DNA of 64,000 bases from Verrucomicrobiota bacterium (GTDB taxonomy: Bacteria; Verrucomicrobiota; Verrucomicrobiia; Opitutales; Opitutaceae), in contig JAEYWP010000007.1 in the NCBI GenBank assembly GCA_023428905.1, positions 124,001 to 188,000 of the forward strand, in the 5' to 3' direction. Positions within the stretch are counted from its first letter, which is position 1. Every line of letters begins with the position of its first letter. This document shows positions 49,748-64,000 of the stretch, piece by piece. The notes below the pieces were generated by a model. The model saw only the letters and a list, made by a program, of their open reading frames with translations. It searched no databases and was not told where the DNA came from. The translations under genes and the position numbers were made by a program.

Positions 49748-50323
49748 ATGTCTGCCCAAGTTTCCACGCCCCCGGGCGCGCAGTGGTTCGCGCTTCACAC
49801 GCTCTCCGGTCAGGAGAACAAGGTGAAGACCTACATCGAGAAGTTCAAAAAGGCGGAGGAGCTCGATGACTACATCTTCGAGGTTCTGCTGCCGACCGAA
49901 GTGGTCTCCGAGGTGAAGGCGGGCAAGAAGACGACCAAGACCCGCAAGCTCTACCCGGGTTACGTCTTCATTCAGATGCGTCTGTTCGAAGACAAGAAGC
50001 TGATCAACAAGCCCTGGTACTTCGTCAAGGAAGTGGCGGGCGTGATTGGCTTTGTCGGCGGCGACAATCCGGCCGCGCTTCAGCAAAAGGAAATCGACGA
50101 GATCAAATCCCGCGTCGAGGCGGCCAGCGGCAAGGAAGTGCCCAAGGTCTCCTACGAGGTGGGTGAGGAAGTGAAGATCACCGATGGTGCCTTCGCCAAC
50201 CTCACGGGCCGGATCGACGAGATCGACCCCTCCCGCGGCAAGCTCAAGATTTCCGTCTCCATTTTCGGCCGTTTTACGCCGGTCGAACTCGAATACTGGC
50301 AGGTGCAACGCCTCACCGATTGA
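49748..50323 (+). CDS. nusG: Transcription termination/antitermination factor NusG
   Basis: 191 residues. NGN domain: QWFALHTLSGQENKVKTYIE, LYPGYVFIQMRL and KPWYFVKEVAGVIGFVGG. C-terminal KOW domain: VKITDGAFANLTGRIDEIDPSRGKLKISVSIFGR. NusG couples RNA polymerase to the ribosome or Rho and suppresses pausing. Part of the secE-nusG-rplK operon. Confidence 0.97.
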   Translation: MSAQVSTPPGAQWFALHTLSGQENKVKTYIEKFKKAEELDDYIFEVLLPTEVVSEVKAGKKTTKTRKLYPGYVFIQMRLFEDKKLINKPWYFVKEVAGVIGFVGGDNPAALQQKEIDEIKSRVEAASGKEVPKVSYEVGEEVKITDGAFANLTGRIDEIDPSRGKLKISVSIFGRFTPVELEYWQVQRLTD

Positions 50324-50382
50324 CGCGCGCCTCTTTGCAACCGCCGTTCACCCACCACGTATAGATCCTATCCACCGCCACC

Positions 50383-50808
50383 ATGGCTAAGAAGATTCAA
50401 GGTTACGTTCGCCTCCAGTTGCCCGCCGGCGCGGCTAATCCCGCTCCCCCGGTCGGCCCCGCCCTCGGCGCGCAAGGCGTCAACATCATGGCGTTCTGTA
50501 AGGAGTTCAACGCCAAGACCAAGGACCAGAACGGCATGATTTTGCCGGTGGTCATCACGGTCTACTCCGACAAGAGCTTCACGTTCATTCTCAAGTCGCC
50601 CCCGGCGTCGGTCCTCCTCAAGAAGGCGGCCAATATCGCCTCCGGTTCGGCCCGCCCGAACCAGGACAAGGTCGGCAAGGTGACGAAGGCGCAGCTCGCC
50701 GAGATCTACCGGCTGAAGAAGGCCGACTTGAATGCCCGCGACGAAGAGGCAGGCATCAAGGTGATCGCCGGCACGGCCCGCAACATGGGCATCGACGTCA
50801 TCGACTAA
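50383..50808 (+). CDS. rplK: 50S ribosomal protein L11
   Basis: 141 residues, normal length. QLPAGAANPAPPVGPALGAQGVN and NIMAFCKEFNAKTKDQNG are the L11 N-terminal signature; KSPPASVLLKKAA leads to the C-terminal rRNA-binding domain ending AGTARNMGIDV. It binds the GTPase-associated region of 23S rRNA. No Shine-Dalgarno is visible before ATG (CCACCGCCACC). Confidence 0.98.
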   Translation: MAKKIQGYVRLQLPAGAANPAPPVGPALGAQGVNIMAFCKEFNAKTKDQNGMILPVVITVYSDKSFTFILKSPPASVLLKKAANIASGSARPNQDKVGKVTKAQLAEIYRLKKADLNARDEEAGIKVIAGTARNMGIDVID

Positions 50809-50878
50809 GTTTTCACTCAAACCCAAGTGCTCGACGCGGGAGTCCCGTCCGGGACGTTCGCACCGCAAGGAGTCTTAC

Positions 50879-51571
50879 ATGGAAAAACACAGCAAACGTT
50901 ATCGTAGCGCCCTTCAGGTCGCCGACCTCACCAAGGACTATTCGCTCAAGGAAGCGGTCGAGATCCTGACCAAGTTCCCGAAGGCCAAGTTCGATGAGAC
51001 CGTCGAGCTCTCCTTCCGCCTCGGCGTGGATCCCGCGCAGGGCGACCAGATGGTGCGTGGCACCACCCCGCTCCCCAACGGCTCCGGTAAGAAGGTGCGC
51101 GTCCTCGTCTTCACCGACAATCCCGCCGCGGCCATCGCCGCCGGTGCCGATCACGCCGGTCTGCAGGACATGATGGCCAAGATCAACGAGGGCTGGCTCG
51201 ACTTCGACGTCGCGATCGCGACCACCGAGGCGATGAAGACCGTGCGCACGATCGCCCGCGTCCTCGGCCCGAAGGGCCTGATGCCCAATCCGAAGTCCGG
51301 CACCGTGACCGACGACATCGCCGCCGGCATCAAGGCCGTCAAGGCCGGCCGCGTGGAGTTCAAGATGGACAAGGCCTGCAACATCGGCGTCGGCGTCGGC
51401 AAGCTTTCGTTCACCGCTGACCAGATCGCGGAGAATGCGGTCGCCGTCATCGAGGCGATCGGCCGGGCCAAGCCCGCGTCGTTTAAGGGTCAATACATCA
51501 AGACCGTCACGATCTCGTCCAGCCAGAGCCCGTCCGTGCGCCTGGCGTCCACCGAGTACAACAAGTTCTAA
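50879..51571 (+). CDS. rplA: 50S ribosomal protein L1
   Basis: 230 residues. KRYRSALQVADLTKDYSLKEAVEILT at the N-terminus, VRGTTPLPNGSGKKVRVLVF, and VLGPKGLMPNPKSGTVT are L1 motifs. It binds 23S rRNA and, in many bacteria, its own mRNA. AAGGAG lies 8-13 bp before ATG. Follows rplK and precedes rplJ by 14 bp. Confidence 0.98.
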   Translation: MEKHSKRYRSALQVADLTKDYSLKEAVEILTKFPKAKFDETVELSFRLGVDPAQGDQMVRGTTPLPNGSGKKVRVLVFTDNPAAAIAAGADHAGLQDMMAKINEGWLDFDVAIATTEAMKTVRTIARVLGPKGLMPNPKSGTVTDDIAAGIKAVKAGRVEFKMDKACNIGVGVGKLSFTADQIAENAVAVIEAIGRAKPASFKGQYIKTVTISSSQSPSVRLASTEYNKF

Positions 51572-51585
51572 GAGGAGCCCCGACC

Positions 51586-52074
51586 ATGCGTGTTGAAAAA
51601 CAGTATCTGATTACCGAGGTCGAGACCCACCTCAAGAAGAGCGATTACGTCATTCTGGCCAACTTCACCAAGGTGACGGTGGCCGATGTTGCCGAGCTCC
51701 GGAACCGCCTCGCGGCCGAAAAGGCCGAGTTCCACGTGGTCAAGAACAGCTCCCTTCGCGTTGCCGCGAAGACGCTGGGCCTGCCCGAGGTGGAGGACTC
51801 GCTCACGGGTCCGACCGCGATCGTCGTCGGTGGCAAAAACCCCGCCGGTGTCGCCAAGGTCCTCAAGAAATTCTTCGACGAAAAGCAGAAGCTCGAAGTG
51901 AAGGTGGGCGTGCTTGAGAAGAAGATCGTGACCGCGGCCGACCTGGCCAAGATCGCCGATCTGCCCTCGTTCGAAGCCCTCCGCTCGCAGCTGCTCGGCC
52001 TGTTCACCCAGGGCGGCGCCGCTTTCGTTCGCGTCCTCGACGCCAAGGTCAAAAAGGAACAACCCGCCGCCTAA
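51586..52074 (+). CDS. rplJ: 50S ribosomal protein L10
   Basis: 162 residues. MRVEKQYLITEVETHLKKSDY and NFTKVTVADVAELRNRL, then FHVVKNSSLRVAAKTLG match L10 (stalk base). GAGGAG precedes ATG by 7-12 bp. L10 anchors the L7/L12 dimers to the ribosome. A 127-bp gap with a hairpin follows before rplL. Confidence 0.96.
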   Translation: MRVEKQYLITEVETHLKKSDYVILANFTKVTVADVAELRNRLAAEKAEFHVVKNSSLRVAAKTLGLPEVEDSLTGPTAIVVGGKNPAGVAKVLKKFFDEKQKLEVKVGVLEKKIVTAADLAKIADLPSFEALRSQLLGLFTQGGAAFVRVLDAKVKKEQPAA

Positions 52075-52087
52075 CCCTTTTCGGTCG

Positions 52088-52110
52088 CGCCGGCGTGTTC
52101 CTCGCCGGCG
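52088..52110. other. 8-bp GC-rich hairpin between rplJ and rplL
   Basis: CGCCGGCG (52088-52095) pairs with itself at 52103-52110 across a 7-nt loop. No T-run follows. It may attenuate or stabilise the rplJ-rplL transcript; function not tested. Confidence 0.5.
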
Positions 52111-52201
52111 TCCGGAAAACCAATCAAGCGAGGTAGGCTAGGGGATACGTCCCTTAAACGCGCCCCCTGTTTCGGGCCGCTAGTCGCCTCAGGAGATCAT
52201 C

Positions 52202-52579
52202 ATGAGCAACATCACCAAAGACCAAGTCATCGAGTGGCTGTCCGCCCAGCCCATTCTCGAACTCGCCGCCCTCGTCAAGGACCTCGAAGCCAAGTGGGGC
52301 GTGTCCGCCGCCGCTGCCGTTTCCGCCGCCCCCGCTGCTGCTGCCGCGGCTCCCGCTGCTGAAGCCCAGACCGAGTTCACCGTCGTCCTGAAGGAAGCCG
52401 GCGCGAACAAGATCGGCGTCATCAAGGAAGTCCGCGCCATCACGGGCCTCGGCCTGAAGGAAGCGAAGGACCTCGTCGAAGGCGCTCCGAAGCCCGTCAA
52501 GGAGAACGTGGCCAAGGCAGAGGCCGACGACATCAAGAAGAAGCTCGAAGCGGCCGGCGCCAAGGTCGAGCTCAAGTAA
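52202..52579 (+). CDS. rplL: 50S ribosomal protein L7/L12
   Basis: 125 residues. NITKDQVIEWLSAQPILELA, a Ala-rich hinge (VSAAPAAAAAAPAA), and EFTVVLKEAGANKIGVIKEV, ITGLGLKEAKDLVEGAPK, the L7/L12 C-terminal domain. It recruits translational GTPases. Good Shine-Dalgarno AGGAG before ATG. A terminator follows 40 bp after the stop. Confidence 0.97.
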   Translation: MSNITKDQVIEWLSAQPILELAALVKDLEAKWGVSAAAAVSAAPAAAAAAPAAEAQTEFTVVLKEAGANKIGVIKEVRAITGLGLKEAKDLVEGAPKPVKENVAKAEADDIKKKLEAAGAKVELK

Positions 52580-52619
52580 GGCGCTTGGCGATCCTGATCG
52601 CAAAACGTCCGACTTTTCC

Positions 52620-52662
52620 AGGACAGGCCGTGCCGACGCGCGGCCTGTCCTTTGCCTTTTTT
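52620..52662 (+). terminator. Terminator/attenuator between rplL and rpoB
   Basis: An 11-bp stem (52620-52630 AGGACAGGCCG with 52641-52651 CGGCCTGTCCT) with a 10-nt loop, followed by TTTGCCTTTTTTC. This position is the classic attenuator that lowers rpoBC expression relative to ribosomal proteins. The remaining 120 bp to rpoB show no other clear element. Confidence 0.85.
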
Positions 52663-52781
52663 CATTTTTGTTCTTTGTTTGATTTTTCCAGCCAGAGCAG
52701 CCCCACCCTCCGGGGGCGCCTGAGCTGATTTCCGTGCGCTCCCGCCCGCGCTGCTTTTGTCACTCTTAACCGGGAAAATCC

Positions 52782-56558
<3,777 letters not shown>

Positions 56559-56608
56559 ACGGCTGCCGCGAGCGTATCCACCCTTTAAACATAAATAGGG
56601 AATCCTAA

Positions 56609-60751
<4,143 letters not shown>

Positions 60752-60770
60752 ACCTCATCGACGTCACTTC

Positions 60771-60804
60771 AAAGAGCCGCGGCTATTCGCGGCTCTTTTT
60801 TTTT
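60771..60804 (+). terminator. Intrinsic terminator after rpoC
   Basis: An 11-bp stem, AAAGAGCCGCG (60771-60781) with CGCGGCTCTTT (60788-60798), 6-nt loop GCTATT, and a T-run to 60804. It ends the rpoBC unit 20 bp after the stop. Confidence 0.95.
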
Positions 60805-60937
60805 GTCCACAAAGCGTCCGGCCGGATCCCCCAAATTTTGGGGAAATAAGAGCTTGATTCGGCCCGTTTCTGAGGGATCGTTTTTCACGTCTCTCTTCTC
60901 TTCGCGATCAAGCGACCAAATCTCTGGCTTCCAAGCG

Positions 60938-60962
60938 GCTCGGCATAATCGCCGGGCTTTTT
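60938..60962 (+). terminator. Terminator-like hairpin in the rpoC-rpsL intergenic region
   Basis: Seven-base stem GCTCGGC/GCCGGGC (one G-T pair) with loop ATAATC and five T residues. No annotated gene ends just upstream, so it may terminate an unrecognised small RNA from the 60.8-60.9 kb region, or act as a second rpoC terminator. Confidence 0.5.
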
Positions 60963-61312
60963 CATTTATGGGGATGGGGGGCCCACAGCCATAATAACGC
61001 GGGAGGGAAAAAAACAATGGCTAGCTGCGCCCCGAGAAAATCGCATTAAAACGCTCTGAAAAGAGGCATATTTTGCCGACGTAGCGCTGGAAACAGGGGG
61101 AGGGGAGGAGGCCGGGCCGCAAGCAAGTCCACGATTCGGGCCTCTCGGTGCGGTATCCTGGAACTTTTATGATTTCGCTCTTGCAGCCGTCCCCGGCGCC
61201 GCGTCGAATTCCCATTCCACTTTTTCGCCCACTTCCTGCGCGCTGCGGATCCAAGTCCGTGAGTGCTTTGTTGGAAAATCACGAGCGAACGCCTCGTAGG
61301 TTTTCCCTCCAG

Positions 61313-61330
61313 TATTTTTCGCGAAAAATA
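61313..61330. promoter_or_regulatory. 18-bp perfect palindrome upstream of rpsL
   Basis: TATTTTTCG and CGAAAAATA form a perfect palindrome centred between 61321 and 61322, 67 bp before the rpsL ATG. It could be a protein-binding site or, in RNA, a small hairpin in the leader. AT-rich in a GC-rich genome, so it stands out. Confidence 0.55.
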
Positions 61331-61397
61331 TCTTGCCGAGCCTTTCGCCGGTGGTAGTTTTCGCGCCTTTTCCTCATTTTCAGACCATTTCTTCGTT

Positions 61398-61778
<381 letters not shown>

Positions 61779-61803
61779 CCCTGTTCTTTAATCCTATTTC
61801 GTC

Positions 61804-62277
61804 ATGTCACGCCGCCACCGCGCCGAAAAACGTCACGTCGAGCCCGATATCCGCTACAACAGCCCGCTGGTAGCGCACCTGGTCAATGTCATCATGAAGA
61901 GCGGCAAGAAGAACCTTGCCGAGCGCATCGTCTACGGTGCGTTTGAGAAGGTTTCCGAGAAGCTCGAGAAGGGTGATCCGGTGGACCTGCTGATTGGTGC
62001 GATGGAAAACGCGCGCCCCCGCCTGGAAGTGAAGAGCCGCCGCGTGGGTGGTGCCACCTACCAGGTTCCGATTGAAATTTCGTACGAACGCCAGGAGAGC
62101 CTCGCGCTTCGCTGGATCGTTGATGCGGCCGGATCGCGCAAGGGTATCCCGATGAAGGACGCCCTCGCTGCCGAGATCGTCGATGCCTACAACAACACGG
62201 GCAGCGTCGTGAAGAAGAAGGAAGACACCCACAAGATGGCGCAGGCCAATCGCGCCTTCGCCCACCTCCGCTGGTAA
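61804..62277 (+). CDS. rpsG: 30S ribosomal protein S7
   Basis: 157 residues. SRRHRAEKRHVEPDIRYNSPLVAHLVNVIM at the N-terminus; GGATYQVPIEISYERQESLALRWI and HKMAQANRAFAHLRW at the C-terminus are S7 signatures. It nucleates the 30S head and binds 16S rRNA. Starts 25 bp after rpsL without a Shine-Dalgarno. Confidence 0.98.
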   Translation: MSRRHRAEKRHVEPDIRYNSPLVAHLVNVIMKSGKKNLAERIVYGAFEKVSEKLEKGDPVDLLIGAMENARPRLEVKSRRVGGATYQVPIEISYERQESLALRWIVDAAGSRKGIPMKDALAAEIVDAYNNTGSVVKKKEDTHKMAQANRAFAHLRW

Positions 62278-62292
62278 CCCGAGCCCGTCATC

Positions 62293-64000
62293 ATGGCCAA
62301 CGCCTCCGCACCCGTCATCACCGTCGTCACCGACAAGGCCAAGGTTTCCCCCGCCAACGCGAAGGAACGCCCGTTCCCGCTGGAGTGGACCCGCAACATC
62401 GGCATTGCCGCGCATATCGATGCGGGCAAGACGACCACCACCGAGCGTATTCTTTTTTACTCGGGCGCCGTCCACAAGATGGGCGAGGTGCATGAGGGAA
62501 CCACCGTCACCGACTGGATGGAGCAGGAGCGTGAGCGTGGCATCACGATCACCGCCGCCGCCATTTCCTGCGCCTGGAACGCCTCCTGCGGCCCGTGGAA
62601 GGGCATCAAGCAGCGTATCAATATCATCGATACCCCGGGACACGTGGACTTCACCGCCGAGGTGGAGCGTTCCCTCCGTGTGCTCGACGGTGCCGTCGCC
62701 GTGTTCTGCGCTGTCGCCGGTGTGCAGCCCCAGTCCGAGACGGTTTGGCGCCAGGCCAACAAATACCGCGTTCCGCGTATCGCGTTCATCAACAAGATGG
62801 ACCGCACGGGCGCAGACTTTTTCCGCGCGGTCACCGAGATGCGTGAGAAGCTGAAGGCCAACGCCCATCCGCTTTTCATTCCGATCGGCAAGGAAGAGAA
62901 CTTCAGCGGTCTGGTCGACCTCGTCCAGAACATCGCCTACATCTTCGACGAGACCAAGGATCCGCTCGGCATGAATCCGGTCACCTCCGAGATTCCCGCC
63001 GACTACAAGGACCAGGCTAAGGAATACCGCGACAAGCTGATCGAGGCGGTCTCCGACTTTGACGACGTCATCGCTGAGAAATACCTCGGTGGTGAGGAGA
63101 TCACGACCAACGAACTGATGTTGGGCGTCCGCAAGGCGACCATCTCCCTGCAGTTCACCGGCGTGGTCCCGGGCTCGGCCTTCAAGAAGAAGGGCGTGCA
63201 GCGCCTCCTCGACTGCGTGGTCAACTACCTCCCGAGCCCGATCGATGTCCCCCCGATGACGGGTCAGGACAGCGACGGCAAGTCGGTCGAGGTCACGGTT
63301 GACGACAAGGCCAAGCTGGCCGGCCTCGCCTTCAAGCTCTGGACCGACCCGTTTGTCGGCAAGATCGTCTTTTACCGGGTTTACACCGGTGTTCTGCCAA
63401 AGGGCACCTCGCTCTACAATCCCCGCACCCGTCGCAGCGAGCGCGTCTCGCGCCTCGTGCTGATGCGCGCGATGGACCGTGAGGAAATCGATCTGGCATA
63501 TTCCGGCGACATCTGCGCCCTGGTGGGTGTGAAGGATGTCATCACCGGTGACACCCTCTGCAACGAGGACTTCGACATTCGCCTCGAGCCGCCGTCATTC
63601 CCGGAGCCCGTGATCTCGATGTCGATCGAGCCGAACTCCAAGGCTGACCAGGAAAAGATGGGAACCGCGCTCCAGCGCCTGGTGGCTGAAGATCCGACCC
63701 TGCGTGTAAAGACCGACCCGGACACCGGCCAGACCATTCTGGCGGGCATGGGAGAACTGCACCTCGACATCATCCGCGACCGCATGAAGCGCGAGTTCAA
63801 GGTGGAAGCGACCTCCGGCAAGCCGCAGATCGCCTACCGTGAAACCGTGACCGGCTCCGCCGACGGCGAGGGCAAGTTCATCCGCCAGTCGGGTGGTAAG
63901 GGCCAGTACGGCCACGTCGTGATCAAGATCGAGCCGAACGAAAAGGGTAAGGGCGTCGAAGTGATCAATGAGATCGTGGGCGGTGTCATCCCGAAGGAGT
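62293..64000 (+). CDS. fusA: Elongation factor G (3' part lies outside the window)
   Basis: Translated from ATG at 62293 to the right edge (569 codons, incomplete). The first 32 residues (ASAPVITVVTDKAKVSPANA) are an extension before the canonical RNIGIAAHIDAGKT P-loop at 40-47. RERGITITAAAIS is the normal switch-I, IIDTPGHVDF the G3, and NKMDRTGA the G4. EF-G moves tRNA and mRNA after peptide bond formation. Follows rpsG by 15 bp with no Shine-Dalgarno; the downstream str operon continues outside. Confidence 0.98.
   Translation, partial: MANASAPVITVVTDKAKVSPANAKERPFPLEWTRNIGIAAHIDAGKTTTTERILFYSGAVHKMGEVHEGTTVTDWMEQERERGITITAAAISCAWNASCGPWKGIKQRINIIDTPGHVDFTAEVERSLRVLDGAVAVFCAVAGVQPQSETVWRQANKYRVPRIAFINKMDRTGADFFRAVTEMREKLKANAHPLFIPIGKEENFSGLVDLVQNIAYIFDETKDPLGMNPVTSEIPADYKDQAKEYRDKLIEAVSDFDDVIAEKYLGGEEITTNELMLGVRKATISLQFTGVVPGSAFKKKGVQRLLDCVVNYLPSPIDVPPMTGQDSDGKSVEVTVDDKAKLAGLAFKLWTDPFVGKIVFYRVYTGVLPKGTSLYNPRTRRSERVSRLVLMRAMDREEIDLAYSGDICALVGVKDVITGDTLCNEDFDIRLEPPSFPEPVISMSIEPNSKADQEKMGTALQRLVAEDPTLRVKTDPDTGQTILAGMGELHLDIIRDRMKREFKVEATSGKPQIAYRETVTGSADGEGKFIRQSGGKGQYGHVVIKIEPNEKGKGVEVINEIVGGVIPKE

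Larger units (their letters stand above)
60805..61397. other. Intergenic region between rpoC and rpsL with palindromes and a second terminator-like hairpin
   Basis: About 600 bp without a convincing gene. Elements: near-palindrome CCCCAAATTTTGGGG (60829-60843); hairpin GCTCGGC/GCCGGGC (60938-60944 and 60951-60957, one G-T pair) followed by TTTTT, which could end a small RNA starting after the rpoC terminator; and an 18-bp perfect palindrome TATTTTTCGCGAAAAATA (61313-61330) about 65 bp before rpsL. Short ORFs here are not protein-like. The rpsL operon promoter should lie in this region, but I cannot place it. Confidence 0.55.

Overview
The window is a GC-rich bacterial chromosome segment with densely packed genes on both strands. 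Gene content and order suggest a Verrucomicrobiota bacterium, probably of the Opitutaceae. That placement is an inference: there is no 16S gene here. Supporting signs are a Gram-negative envelope (TonB-dependent receptor, ExbB/ExbD, a DUF748 protein), a giant hybrid histidine kinase, palindromic intergenic mini-repeats and Shine-Dalgarno-poor starts. I see no phage, transposase, CRISPR array or rRNA.

Layout. 1-5.6 kb (minus strand): a WD40 protein cut by the window edge, a COG0523 metal-chaperone GTPase with a His-rich loop, a TetR regulator with a flavodoxin-like oxidoreductase that share an operator-like motif, pyruvate kinase and a WalJ/YycJ-type hydrolase. 5.8-8.1 kb (plus): a tight three-gene set (6-pyruvoyl-tetrahydropterin-synthase-like, FolE2, sepiapterin-reductase-like SDR) that reads as a tetrahydrobiopterin-type pathway. 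8.2-14.4 kb: a small membrane protein, OsmC, a TonB receptor paired with a secreted PHP hydrolase, and a secreted EEP phosphodiesterase. 14.4-17.5 kb: a fructokinase-like PfkB protein overlapping a sucrose-phosphatase/glycosidase fusion, probably sucrose use. 17.5-21.4 kb: RuvB, a divergent MurA and a disordered Arg/Gly-rich protein. 21.7-32.1 kb: dUTPase, small proteins, a DUF748 giant, a methyltransferase, a zinc-ribbon/SPFH pair like Bacillus YdjG/YdjI, and EttA. 32-37.4 kb: a hybrid sensor kinase of about 1,760 residues. 37.5-43.3 kb: exported MsrA, Hsp33, TcdA, TatD, SufE, NERD and small proteins. 43.4-47.9 kb: a TPR-ExbB-ExbD-TonB-like energising operon.

48.0-64.0 kb is the core information-processing block on the plus strand: tRNA-Thr, tuf, tRNA-Trp, secE, nusG, rplKAJL, rpoBC, then rpsL, rpsG and fusA (cut by the right edge). 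Two of these universal genes carry unusual changes. EF-Tu lacks the standard RGITI switch-I motif. RpoC has lost three of the four cysteines of its second zinc site.

The most interesting points are the RpoC and EF-Tu deviations, the putative pterin operon, the sucrose-phosphatase/glycosidase fusion, the YdjG/YdjI-like module with a DNA-binding-like tail, and the giant kinase with duplicated periplasmic modules.
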